Position numbers and translations under genes: made by a program. The notes beneath the pieces were generated by a model. It was not told the DNA's origin. It worked only from the letters and a program-made list of their open reading frames with translations, and ran no database searches. A DNA stretch of 40,358 bases, taken from the NCBI GenBank assembly GCA_016789865.1, contig JAEUPC010000204.1, forward strand, positions 1 to 40,358, written 5' to 3'. Positions 17,078 to 25,073 of this stretch are shown here, in pieces; position 1 is the stretch's first letter, and each line of letters opens with the position of its first letter. Source of the DNA: Rubrivivax sp. GTDB taxonomy: Bacteria > Pseudomonadota > Gammaproteobacteria > Burkholderiales > Burkholderiaceae_C.

Positions 17078-17389
17078 CGCATTCGGGAAGAGGGATTCGA
17101 GGCCCGCAAGAGCCTCGCTGCGCGGCCCGCCGCGCGCACCTTGACGCGCACCTCGATGCCGTGACCGGCGACGCAGTCGCCGCCGCGTGCGCGTCGGCGC
17201 TCTTCCAGCGCCAGCGCTTGACCTGAACGCGCGGCTCGGCCATGTGGCCCGGGTTCGCGGTCCGACTCAACTTTCGCCTGCCATCGCGCTGCCGCGGCGC
17301 GCGGGCAGCCTGCGCCTGGAACTTCGGCGTCCATTCGGATGGCGCCCGATGTCCCGGCGGCGCATGCACCCGCCTTCGCGAAAGGACGA

Positions 17390-17424
17390 CGAACGTCGAA
17401 CGTCGAACGTCGAACGATGAACGA
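17390..17424 (+). repeat. Heptamer tandem repeat at the rsgA 5' end
   Basis: Three exact CGAACGT units (17390-17396, 17397-17403, 17404-17410) are followed by the variants CGAACGA and TGAACGA. The last two carry an in-frame ATG at 17417, so copy number changes could alter the candidate rsgA starts. Confidence 0.85.
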
Positions 17425-17452
17425 ACGAATGCTTCTGAACGGACTTTCGATC

Positions 17453-18568
17453 ATGTTGAACGAAGAGACTCTCGAGCGCCTGCACCGCATCGGCCTGGCC
17501 AGCGGCATGGCCCTTCAGGCCGCCGCGCGCCTGAGCCCGGCGAACGAGCCTGTGGGCTCTCCATCATCGATGGCCAAGGCGCTGATGCGCGTGGCCGAGG
17601 TGCAGCGCGAGACGGTCGGCCTGCACGACGGCGAAGTCGAGCACGCGGCGCGGCTGCTGCCCGCGCTGCGCGCCGACCTCGCTGCCCAGGCTGAGGCGAT
17701 CGCCGTCGGCGACTGGGTGCTGGTCGAGCGCAACCGGTTCGGCGAATGGTGGGTGGCCGAGCGGCTGCCGCCCTGCAACCAGCTGGCCCGCCGGCTGCAC
17801 GACGGGCGCGACAAGGTGGAGCGCGTGGTCATCGTCAGCAACGTCGACACGGCGATGCTGGTGATGGGCCTGGACCACGACTTCAACTTGCGCCGGCTGG
17901 AACGCTACGTGGCACTGGTGCGCATGGCCGGCGTGTTGCCGCTGGTGGTGCTGACCAAGGCCGATCTGGTGGCCGACGCGGCGCAGCGCCGCGATGCCGC
18001 GCAGGCGCTGCTGCCCGCCGGCTGCCTGGCGCTGGCCGTGAACGCGCTCGGCCAGGACACGGCCGCGCAGCTGGCGCCATGGCTGGGCCCCGGGCAGACG
18101 GTGGTCATGCTCGGCTCCAGCGGGGCCGGCAAGAGCACGCTCACCAACGCCCTGGTCGGCGTCGCGGTACAGCGCACGCAGGCCAGCCGCGCCGGCGACA
18201 ATCGCGGCCGACACACCACCACCGCGCGCGTGCTGCATCGCGCGGCGCCGGGCGGCTGCATCATCGACACACCCGGGCTGCGCACCCTGCGGCTGGACGG
18301 CGACGCCGGGCAGCTCGCACAGGTGTTCGAAGACATCGCCGAACGCGCGCGCAGCTGCCGCTTCCGCGACTGCCGCCACGAAGGCGAGCCGGGTTGCGCG
18401 GTGCGCGGTGCGGTCAGCGATGAGCGCCTGCGCAACTGGGGCAAGCTGCAGCGTGAGGCCCGGCGCGACACGATGACGGCGCTGGAACGCAAGGCCCAGC
18501 TCGCGGTGTGGAAGGCGCGCAGCCGTGGTGCCCGTGCTCGCCTGCAGGCCAAGCGCGGGGAAGATTGA
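17453..18568 (+). CDS. rsgA: Ribosome small-subunit-dependent GTPase A
   Basis: Circularly permuted GTPase that helps late 30S ribosome maturation. From the chosen start it has 371 residues: an OB-type N-terminal part with AVGDWVLVERNRFGEWWV, then the permuted G motifs G4 VLTKADL, G1 GSSGAGKSTLTN (221-232) and G3 IDTPGLR. The C-terminal zinc site is C302-x4-C307-x-H309-x5-C315 in CRFRDCRHEGEPGC, the same spacing as E. coli RsgA. G4 reads TKAD where NKxD is usual. Three in-frame ATGs compete (17417, 17429, 17453); 17453 gives MLNEETLERLHRIGL, which looks most natural, but none has a strong ribosome site, and the first two lie in or beside the heptamer repeat. Confidence 0.93.
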   Translation: MLNEETLERLHRIGLASGMALQAAARLSPANEPVGSPSSMAKALMRVAEVQRETVGLHDGEVEHAARLLPALRADLAAQAEAIAVGDWVLVERNRFGEWWVAERLPPCNQLARRLHDGRDKVERVVIVSNVDTAMLVMGLDHDFNLRRLERYVALVRMAGVLPLVVLTKADLVADAAQRRDAAQALLPAGCLALAVNALGQDTAAQLAPWLGPGQTVVMLGSSGAGKSTLTNALVGVAVQRTQASRAGDNRGRHTTTARVLHRAAPGGCIIDTPGLRTLRLDGDAGQLAQVFEDIAERARSCRFRDCRHEGEPGCAVRGAVSDERLRNWGKLQREARRDTMTALERKAQLAVWKARSRGARARLQAKRGED

Positions 18569-18587
18569 TCACAGGGGCGGCCGGGCT

Positions 18588-18644
18588 GGCCGCTCAACGC
18601 GACGGCGGCCCGCTGCGCGGCGGGCCGCTCAACGCGACGGCGGC
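18588..18644 (+). repeat. 22-bp direct repeat over the phosphodiesterase stop codon
   Basis: The same 22 bases, beginning GGCCGCTCAACGCGACGG, occur at 18588-18609 and 18623-18644, a 35-bp period. The second copy contains the TGA stop of the minus-strand phosphodiesterase (18629-18631) and its last codons. The 3' tail of that gene has been duplicated downstream. Confidence 0.85.
18605..18628. terminator. GC hairpin between convergent genes
   Basis: GCGGCCCGC (18605-18613) pairs with GCGGGCCGC (18620-18628) around a six-base loop. It sits between convergent rsgA and the phosphodiesterase gene and is formed by parts of the direct repeat and its spacer. It lacks a T-run, so a bidirectional terminator role is only possible. 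Confidence 0.35.
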
Positions 18645-19702
18645 AGCGCCATGCCGCGCCGCGCCATCGCCGCGCGCACGCGCTCGGGGTAGTCGGTGAT
18701 CAAGCCGTCGACCTGCCAGCCGAGCAGGCGGTCGATGATCGCCGGGTCGTTCACGGTCCACGGCACCACCTTCAGACCGAGCGCCTTGGCCTCGGCGAGC
18801 AGCGCCTCGGTGAGGTCTCCGTGGAATGGCGACCATGCCACGGCGCCGCTGGCCTTCACCATCCTGGGCAACGAGCCGCCATGCGCGGCCAGCGTGTGCC
18901 CGGCCGTCCAGCGGCCGTCGCCGATGTTGTCGAGGAAGTTCTGGCGCGCGCTCAGCGCCACGGTGGGGACCTGCGGGGCGAGCCGCTGCACCGCGGCAAG
19001 CGTGCGCCAGTCAAAACTCTGGATCGTCACGCGGCCGGCCATGCCGTGGCGCTGCACCACCTCCAGCACCGCGCGCGCGAACGGCTCGGCCTCGGGCGTC
19101 AGCTCGGGCGTGTTGGGGTTGAGCTTGGTCTCGATGTTGAAGCGCACTTCGGCCGCGCCGCGCCGCTTCACCTCGTCGAACAGCGCGGCCAGCGTCGGCA
19201 CGCGTTCGCCGTCGGCATCGCGGCGCTCGGGCCACTGCTGCGCATAGCGCGTGCCGGGCCGGGCGCGGCCGATGTCGTGGCGCTGCAGCTCCACCAGCGT
19301 CAACTGCTGGATGGCCGGGCCCGGCTCGTCGATCCAGCGCCCCGATGCATCGCGCGTGAACGCCGGGTTCAGGCGCGGGTCGTGCGTCACCACCACCTCG
19401 CCGTCGCGGGTGACGTGCACGTCCAATTCGAGGGTCGTGACACCGGCGGCCAGCGCGGCGCGAAATGCCGCCAGCGAGTTCTCGGCAGCGATGCCGCGGG
19501 CACCGCGGTGCCCCTGCAGGTCGAAGGCGTTGGCGTTGGCCACGGGCAGCAGCACGGCCATGGCGAGCAGCGCGGATGTCAACCACAGGGAAACCCGCGC
19601 CTTGCGGCGCGCGGCCCTGTCGGCCGCAGGCCGCACCGCTGGCGTTGTCTGCATCCCGCGGCCCGGCGTCCTCCGACTCGGGGATTGCTGCCGTGTCTGC
19701 AT
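18629..19702 (-). CDS. Glycerophosphodiester phosphodiesterase, exported
   Basis: Hydrolyses glycerophosphodiesters to glycerol 3-phosphate and an alcohol, supplying carbon and phosphate from phospholipid headgroups. The 357-residue product has a basic N terminus, the hydrophobic signal segment VSLWLTSALLAMAVLLPVANANA (here about residues 37-59), and then a GDPD domain starting DLQGHRGARGIAAENSLAAF. The metal and catalytic motifs HRGARG, LELDVHVTRDG and VVTHDP are intact; NIETKL and the C-terminal DGLITDYPERV also fit. A strong Shine-Dalgarno GGGAGG lies five bases before the ATG at 19702. Periplasmic location is likely. Its stop codon lies in a duplicated segment. Confidence 0.93.
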   Translation of the reverse strand: MQTRQQSPSRRTPGRGMQTTPAVRPAADRAARRKARVSLWLTSALLAMAVLLPVANANAFDLQGHRGARGIAAENSLAAFRAALAAGVTTLELDVHVTRDGEVVVTHDPRLNPAFTRDASGRWIDEPGPAIQQLTLVELQRHDIGRARPGTRYAQQWPERRDADGERVPTLAALFDEVKRRGAAEVRFNIETKLNPNTPELTPEAEPFARAVLEVVQRHGMAGRVTIQSFDWRTLAAVQRLAPQVPTVALSARQNFLDNIGDGRWTAGHTLAAHGGSLPRMVKASGAVAWSPFHGDLTEALLAEAKALGLKVVPWTVNDPAIIDRLLGWQVDGLITDYPERVRAAMARRGMALPPSR

Positions 19703-19743
19703 CAGACCTCCCTGTTAAGCTCCCCCATCCCTAGAACGTAGCC

Positions 19744-21816
19744 ATGTCCGAAGCCGCACGCGCACTGCCGGAAGCCGAGAGCGCGCTGCCGCCGGGCACG
19801 CGCCTGAACGAGTTCGAGATCCGCTCGCTGCTGGGGGTGGGTGGCTTCGGCATTGTGTACCTGGCCTTCGACCACGCGCTGGAGCGCGAAGTGGCGGTCA
19901 AGGAGTACATGCCGGCCAGCATGGCCGGGCGCACCGAGTCGCTGCACGTCTCGCTGCGTTCCAAGAGCGACACCGAGGTGTTCGGGCTGGGCCTGAAGTC
20001 GTTCGTCAACGAGGCCAAGCTGCTGGCCAAGTTCGACCACCCCTCGCTCATCAAGGTGCATCGCTTCTGGGAAGCCAACGGCACGGCCTACATGGCCATG
20101 CCGGTGCTGCGCGGGCACACGTTGAAAGAGATCCGCCGCAGCACCGGGCGTGCGCCCGACGAGTCGTGGATCCGCTCGACGACGATGCCGCTGCTGGGCG
20201 CGCTGGAGCAGTTGCACGCCGATGGCGTCTATCACCGCGACATCGCGCCCGACAACATCCACCTCGAGAAGGAAGGGCAGCCGGTGCTGCTGGACTTCGG
20301 CGCCGCGCGCCGCGTGATCAGCGGCAAGACGCAGAGTCTCACCGCCATCCTGAAGCCGGCCTACGCGCCCATCGAGCAGTACGCCGAGACCGGCGCCGTG
20401 AAGCAGGGCCCGTGGACCGACCTCTACGCGCTGGGCGCGACGCTGCACTTCATGCTGCTGGGCTACCCGCCGGTGCCGGCCACCGCGCGCACCGTGGCCG
20501 AAGAGGCGACCGAACTGGTCACGCGCGGCGTGCCGGGCATCTCGGGCCAGATGCTGGCCATCATCGACTGGATGCTCTCGCCCAAGCCTGCCGGCCGGCC
20601 GCAGAGCGTGGCCGAGTTGCGCGCCGTGCTCGAGGGCAGGGCGGCGCTGCCGGTGCGGGTGGGCGCCACGGCGCCGCCGGCGACGTGGGACATGATGGCG
20701 GTGACGGCGCCCATCACCGTGCCGATGGGCGCTGACTTCCGACCGGATGTCGAACTGGACGATCTGGTTGCGGCGCCGCCGGCGCCGGCGCCGGCCCCGG
20801 GCGATGCGACGCGCGTGCTGTCGGCCGCTGCTTTGCCGCGCACGCCCTCGGGCGAGCCAACCGTGCCGCGCACCACCACTTCATCGCACACGGGCGTGAG
20901 CGGCATGGCGGCACAGCGGTCGGCCGCCGCCCACGTCGAGACGCTCTCGGTCGCGGCCGACGATGCCCACCGGCTGCCGCCGCCACCGGCGCGATCGCGC
21001 GCCGTGCCGCTGGCGCTGGCCGGCGTGGTGGTGGCCGGTGTGCTGGGCTACTTCGGCTGGTCGCGCATGGGCGCCGAGATCGCAGGGGCGGCGACGTCCT
21101 CGCCTGCGGCTTCCGCGGCTGCCGCTGCGCCGGCCGGCGGGGCGGCCAACGCCGCAGGGGCACCGTCGACGGTGGCTGGTGCGGCGGCGGCGCCCGCGGC
21201 TTCCTCCGCGCCCGACGTGGCCGCTGCAGCGGCGGTGCCTGTGGCCTCTCCAACGCCTTCGGCCGCATCATCACCTGCGTCTGCATCCGCGGCAGGCAGC
21301 GCTGATGCGGCCATGGCCGGGACCTCGCCGCCCGCTGCGGGCGCGAGCGCAGCGGCCACGGTGGTGGCGCCCGCAGCGGCCGGCGTCGCTGCGGCCTCGG
21401 CGCCTACGGCATCCACGGCCGCTGCGACGACGCCCCCAACCGCGCCTTCAGTGGCCCCGGCCTCGCTGCCAGCTCGCACGGCGCCCGCTGGCCCGCCGGT
21501 GGCCGCCGCGGTGCCGCCGGTCCGCCTGCGCCCGCCCCCGCCGGGGGGCGCGCCACAGCCGGGGGCCGCGGCCGGGCCGAGGCCTGCCGCGGCGCCTGCT
21601 CTGCCGGCCCGCCCGGGCTCCCGCGCCGAGACCGCTGTGCCGCCGGCCGCCGTGCCCGGCCCCGCGGAGCCGGGACCCGGGGCCACCCCTGAGGGCCTGT
21701 GCGCCGGCCGCAACCAGCTGTCGCACCACGTCTGCATGGAGCGCGAGTGCCAGCGCCCGCGATTCCGGAACCACCCCGACTGCCAGGCGTGGCGCCAGCA
21801 GGCTCGGCCGCAGTGA
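19744..21816 (+). CDS. Membrane Ser/Thr protein kinase (Hanks type)
   Basis: A 690-residue bacterial eukaryotic-like kinase. The kinase domain (about 22-300) keeps all catalytic elements: glycine loop GVGGFG (31-36), ATP-contact Lys53 in VAVKEY, Glu90, catalytic loop HRDIAPDN (164-171), and DFG at 184-186. After a linker come one membrane segment (ALAGVVVAGVLGYF, about 420-440) and a ~200-residue Ala/Pro-rich low-complexity stretch. A short Cys-containing end, LCAGRNQLSHHVCMERECQR, closes the protein and should be periplasmic, where its four cysteines may form disulfides. The stop overlaps the GTG of the acyl-CoA synthetase. The gene is divergent from the phosphodiesterase gene by 41 bases. 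The substrate is unknown. Confidence 0.92.
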   Translation: MSEAARALPEAESALPPGTRLNEFEIRSLLGVGGFGIVYLAFDHALEREVAVKEYMPASMAGRTESLHVSLRSKSDTEVFGLGLKSFVNEAKLLAKFDHPSLIKVHRFWEANGTAYMAMPVLRGHTLKEIRRSTGRAPDESWIRSTTMPLLGALEQLHADGVYHRDIAPDNIHLEKEGQPVLLDFGAARRVISGKTQSLTAILKPAYAPIEQYAETGAVKQGPWTDLYALGATLHFMLLGYPPVPATARTVAEEATELVTRGVPGISGQMLAIIDWMLSPKPAGRPQSVAELRAVLEGRAALPVRVGATAPPATWDMMAVTAPITVPMGADFRPDVELDDLVAAPPAPAPAPGDATRVLSAAALPRTPSGEPTVPRTTTSSHTGVSGMAAQRSAAAHVETLSVAADDAHRLPPPPARSRAVPLALAGVVVAGVLGYFGWSRMGAEIAGAATSSPAASAAAAAPAGGAANAAGAPSTVAGAAAAPAASSAPDVAAAAAVPVASPTPSAASSPASASAAGSADAAMAGTSPPAAGASAAATVVAPAAAGVAAASAPTASTAAATTPPTAPSVAPASLPARTAPAGPPVAAAVPPVRLRPPPPGGAPQPGAAAGPRPAAAPALPARPGSRAETAVPPAAVPGPAEPGPGATPEGLCAGRNQLSHHVCMERECQRPRFRNHPDCQAWRQQARPQ

Positions 21817-23585
21817 AGCATCAGGTGTCGGGCTCCGAAACGCAGCCCCCGGCAGCCCAGGGCCAGCGCCTGCCTGCACCCGGCACGCAGGAGGCGCGCA
21901 CTGCCCCCCATGCGGCCGTCTGGCCGCGCCGGCTGCCGCGCGCGCTGACCGTGCCCGAGACGACGCTGTGGTTCAACCTCGAGGTCACGGCGCGGCGTTA
22001 CCCGTCCAAGGCGGCGTACCGGTTCTTCGGCCGGCCGCTGTCCTTCGCCGACCTGCTTGCGCAGGCCGAGGCCATGGCCGGCTGGCTGCAGGCCCGCGGC
22101 CTGCAGCGCGGCGACCGTGTGCTGCTGTTCATGCAGAACTGCCCGCAGTTCGTGGTGGCCTTCTACGCGGTGCAGCGCGCCGATGCGGTGGTGGTGCCGG
22201 TCAACCCGATGAATCGCGCCGACGAGTTCGGCCACTACATCACCGACCCCGAGGCACGCTTCGCGATCACCAGCGCCGACCTGGCCGGCATCGTGGCCGA
22301 GGCCAATGCGCAGTTGCCGGCTGCGCAGCGCCTGCAGCACCTGATCGTCACGCGCATGGGGGACCTGCTGCCGCAGGCCATCGAAGAAGCCGAGCGGCCT
22401 TCGCCCGCGGTGCTGGAGTGGCTGCACGCCGATCCGCCGTTGCCGCCCGGCAGCACACGCTGGAGCGAGGCGCTGGGCGCGGGCCTGCGCCCCCTGCGCA
22501 CCAGCGAGGCTCAGCCCGACGACCTGGCGCTGCTGCCCTACACCTCGGGCACCACCGGCCTGCCCAAAGGCTGCATGCACACGCACCGCACATTGATGCC
22601 CAACGTCGTGGGCGGTGGCCTGTGGGGCCATGCCAATGCCGACTCGGTGGCGTTGGCGGTGGTGCCGATGTTCCACATCACCGGCATGATGTACAGCGTG
22701 CTGGCCAACATCTACTCGGGCAGCACCGCGGTGCTGATGCCGCGCTGGGACCGTGAACTGGCCGGCCGGCTCATCTCGCGCCACCGCGTCACGCACTGGA
22801 CCTGCATCCCGACGATGGTCATCGACCTGTTCGGCAGCCCCAACTACAAGAGCTTCGACCTCACCAGCCTGGCCTACATGAGCGGCGGCGGCGCGGCCAT
22901 GCCGCACGCCGTGGCCGAGCGCCTGCGCGCCGAGTTCGGCATCACCTTCGCCGAGGGCTATGGCCTCACCGAGACCGCCGCACCCAGCCACGCCAACCCG
23001 CCCGAGCGCGCCAAGCTGCAATGTCTGGGCATGCCGATCTTCGGGGTGGACAGCCGCATCGTCGACCCCGACACGCTGGCCGAAATGCCGCCGGGCGAAA
23101 GCGGCGAGATCGTCACGCATGGGCCGATGGTCTTCAAGGGCTACTGGCGCCACCCCGAAGCCACGCAGGCTGCCTTCATCGAGATCGACGGCAGACCGTT
23201 CTTCCGCACCGGCGACCTCGGCCGCATGGACGAGGAGGGCTACTTCTTCCTCACCGACCGCCTCAAGCGCATGATCAACGCCAGCGGCTTCAAGGTCTGG
23301 CCCAGCGAGGTGGAGCTGCTGCTGTTCAAGTGCCCGCTGGTGCAGGAGGCCTGTGTCATCGGCGTGAAAGACGCCTACCGCGGCGAGACGGTGAAGGCCG
23401 TGGTGGTGCCCCGCGCCGAGGTGCGCGGCAGCGCCCGCCCCGAAGACATCACGGCATGGGCGCGCGAGCACATGGCGGCCTACAAGGTGCCGCGCATCGT
23501 CGAGTTCGTCGACTCGCTGCCCAAGAGCGGCAGCGGCAAGGTGATGTGGCGCGTGCTGCAAGAGCGCGCCGCCGGCCCGGGCTGA
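21813..23585 (+). CDS. AMP-forming acyl-CoA synthetase
   Basis: Activates a carboxylic acid, probably a fatty acid, to its CoA thioester through an acyl-AMP. The 590-residue product carries the ANL motifs YTSGTTGLPKGCMHTH, EGYGLTETAAPSH, the hinge FFRTGDLGRMDEEGYFFL, DRLKRMINASGFKVWPSEVE, and the catalytic Lys in PKSGSGKVMWR. Chain length cannot be read by eye. No ATG fits the family N terminus (WPRRLPRALTVPETTLWFNLE); the GTG at 21813 overlaps the kinase stop as GTGA and is chosen for coupling, although a later GTG is possible. The stop (23583-23585) lies in the first unit of a 30-bp repeat array. Confidence 0.9.
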   Translation: MKHQVSGSETQPPAAQGQRLPAPGTQEARTAPHAAVWPRRLPRALTVPETTLWFNLEVTARRYPSKAAYRFFGRPLSFADLLAQAEAMAGWLQARGLQRGDRVLLFMQNCPQFVVAFYAVQRADAVVVPVNPMNRADEFGHYITDPEARFAITSADLAGIVAEANAQLPAAQRLQHLIVTRMGDLLPQAIEEAERPSPAVLEWLHADPPLPPGSTRWSEALGAGLRPLRTSEAQPDDLALLPYTSGTTGLPKGCMHTHRTLMPNVVGGGLWGHANADSVALAVVPMFHITGMMYSVLANIYSGSTAVLMPRWDRELAGRLISRHRVTHWTCIPTMVIDLFGSPNYKSFDLTSLAYMSGGGAAMPHAVAERLRAEFGITFAEGYGLTETAAPSHANPPERAKLQCLGMPIFGVDSRIVDPDTLAEMPPGESGEIVTHGPMVFKGYWRHPEATQAAFIEIDGRPFFRTGDLGRMDEEGYFFLTDRLKRMINASGFKVWPSEVELLLFKCPLVQEACVIGVKDAYRGETVKAVVVPRAEVRGSARPEDITAWAREHMAAYKVPRIVEFVDSLPKSGSGKVMWRVLQERAAGPG

Positions 23586-23670
23586 CACGGCACGGCCCGG
23601 TGCCGACCGGGCTGACACGGCACGGCCCGGTGCCGACCGGGCTGACACGGTACGGCCCGGTGCCGACCGG
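23581..23670 (+). repeat. 30-bp tandem array (3 units) over a stop codon
   Basis: Three head-to-tail 30-bp units (23581-23610, 23611-23640, 23641-23670), each starting GCTGACACGG or GCTGACACGGT, are identical except for one C-to-T change at 23651. The first unit holds the acyl-CoA synthetase stop. Each unit can fold CGGCAC-6-GTGCCG, and the single change turns one pair into a G-U pair. There are no spacers, so it is not a CRISPR. Confidence 0.95.
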
Positions 23671-23700
23671 GCTGTGGCGCCGGCATGAAACACTCGCGGC

Positions 23701-24894
23701 ATGCCTGTGTCGCACGAGAGCTTCGACGTCGTCATCGTGGGCGGGGCCGTGGTCGGCAGCGCCGCGGCGTTCTTTCTTGCCGAGGCACTGCCGCCTACCG
23801 CGCGCGTGCTGGTGCTGGAGGCCGACCCGAGCTACACGCGATGCGCGACGACACGCTCGCTGGCGTCCATCCGGCACCAGTTCAGCACGCCCGAGAACGT
23901 GCGCATGTCGATGTTCGGCACGCAGTTCCTGCGCCAGGCGCACGAACGGCTGGCTGTGGGCGGCGTGCCGCCGCTGATCGGCTTTGTCGAGCGCGGCTAC
24001 CTGTTCCTCGCCACCGCACAGGGGTGGCCCGTGCTGGCCCGCAGCCACGCGGTGCAGCGGGCAGAGGGTGCCGAGGTCGCGCTGCTCGAAGCGACGGAGC
24101 TTTCGCATCGCTACCCATGGCTCAACACAGAAGGCCTGGCCGGCGGGTCGCTGGGGCTGGCTGGCGAGGGCTGGCTGGATGCCCATGGCTTGATGAGCGG
24201 CCTGCAACGCAAGGCCCGGTCGTTGGGTGTGCAGGTGCGTCATGCGCGCGCGGCGCAGCTCGTGCGGCAGGGGCGGCGCATCAACGCCGTGGAGTTGGCC
24301 GACGGCAGCCGCATCGCCTGCGGGCAGGTCATCAACGCGGCGGGCACCGCGGCGGCGGCCCTCGCGCGCAGCGCCGGCATCGAGCTGCCGGTGCAGGCGC
24401 GCAAGCGCTGCGTGTTCCACTTCGGCAGTCCCGAACGGGCGCCCGGCTGCGGGCTCGTGATCGACCCGACGGGTCTGTACTTCCGTCCCGAGGGGCCCGG
24501 GTTCCTCTGCGGCATCGCGCCGCCGGAGGGCGAAGACCCGCCGTGCGACGCCGCCGACTTCGACGTGCCGCCAGACTGGTTCGAGACGCGGCTGTGGCCG
24601 CTGCTGGCGGCGCGCGTGCCGGGTTTCGAGGCCGCGCGGCTGCTGTCCAGCTGGGCCGGCTATTACGACGTGAACGTGCTCGACCACAACGTCATCCTCG
24701 GCGCGCACCCGGAGGTGGACAACCTCTTGTTCGCCAACGGCTTCAGCGGGCACGGGCTGCAGCAGTCGCCCGCGGTGGGAAGGGCGCTGATGGAGCTGGT
24801 GGTGCATGGCGGCTACCGCAGCCTGGACCTCTCGGCCTTCGGCTGGCAGCGCGTGATCGAGGGTCGACCGTTGCGCGAGCTGAACGTGGTCTGA
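23701..24894 (+). CDS. FAD-dependent oxidoreductase (DAO family, FOXRED1-like)
   Basis: A 397-residue flavoprotein of the D-amino acid oxidase/glycine oxidase superfamily. The FAD dinucleotide-binding motif is VVIVGGAVVGSAAAFFLAE (about 10-28), followed by the acidic end of beta-2 in VLVLEADPSY. TRSLASIRHQFSTPENVRMS (about 50-69) is characteristic of the FOXRED1-like branch. The C-terminal GYYDVNVLDHNVILGAHPEV and ANGFSGHGLQQSPAVGRA complete the fold. Likely substrates are N-methyl or other secondary amino acids; none can be fixed. The start ATG at 23701 gives a normal N terminus but has no clear ribosome site. It lies 31 bases after the 30-bp repeat array. Confidence 0.88.
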   Translation: MPVSHESFDVVIVGGAVVGSAAAFFLAEALPPTARVLVLEADPSYTRCATTRSLASIRHQFSTPENVRMSMFGTQFLRQAHERLAVGGVPPLIGFVERGYLFLATAQGWPVLARSHAVQRAEGAEVALLEATELSHRYPWLNTEGLAGGSLGLAGEGWLDAHGLMSGLQRKARSLGVQVRHARAAQLVRQGRRINAVELADGSRIACGQVINAAGTAAAALARSAGIELPVQARKRCVFHFGSPERAPGCGLVIDPTGLYFRPEGPGFLCGIAPPEGEDPPCDAADFDVPPDWFETRLWPLLAARVPGFEAARLLSSWAGYYDVNVLDHNVILGAHPEVDNLLFANGFSGHGLQQSPAVGRALMELVVHGGYRSLDLSAFGWQRVIEGRPLRELNVV

Positions 24895-24953
24895 GGCTGG
24901 GTGCCTCTGGCCGCTGCCGGTGCCGGCAACGCCGGCGCGGCCCGGCCGCATGG

Positions 24954-25073
24954 GCACGGTGCGGTCAGACCGCTGTAGTCAGACCAGCGCGGTCAGGACC
25001 CGCGCGGCCCGAACTCACGCGGCCAGAACTCACGCGGCCAGAACCCATGCGGGCCAGAACCCATGCGGTCAGA
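24954..25073 (+). repeat. Degenerate 15-bp minisatellite over the SDR stop codon
   Basis: About eight 14-16 bp units fill the gap between two convergent genes; examples are ACTCACGCGGCCAGA (25013-25027 and 25028-25042, identical) and ACCCATGCGGTCAGA (25059-25073). The core is GCGG(T/C)CAG. The minus-strand SDR stop (TCA, 25069-25071) is in the rightmost unit, and several units keep the same TCA. Confidence 0.9.

Larger units (their letters stand above)
16861..17452. other. 592-base region without a confident gene
   Basis: Between the pseudouridine synthase start and rsgA I see no full gene on either strand. It holds a very short open frame with a strong ribosome site (17009-17077) and a heptamer array just before rsgA (17390-17424). 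A family often found upstream of rsgA in related genomes could have decayed here, but the sequence does not show which. Long open frames on both strands have shadow-like composition. Confidence 0.6.

Noticed and set aside
19732-19737. TAGAAC as a -10 for a leaderless kinase transcript
   Set aside because: No matching -35, and the hexamer is a poor match; evidence is insufficient.
23581-23670. CRISPR-like repeat array
   Set aside because: Units are directly adjacent with no unique spacers and no cas genes nearby.
21048-23735. Minus-strand open frame of almost 900 codons opposite the kinase end and acyl-CoA synthetase
   Set aside because: Shadow of strongly coding plus-strand genes; the low-complexity part mirrors the Ala/Pro region.
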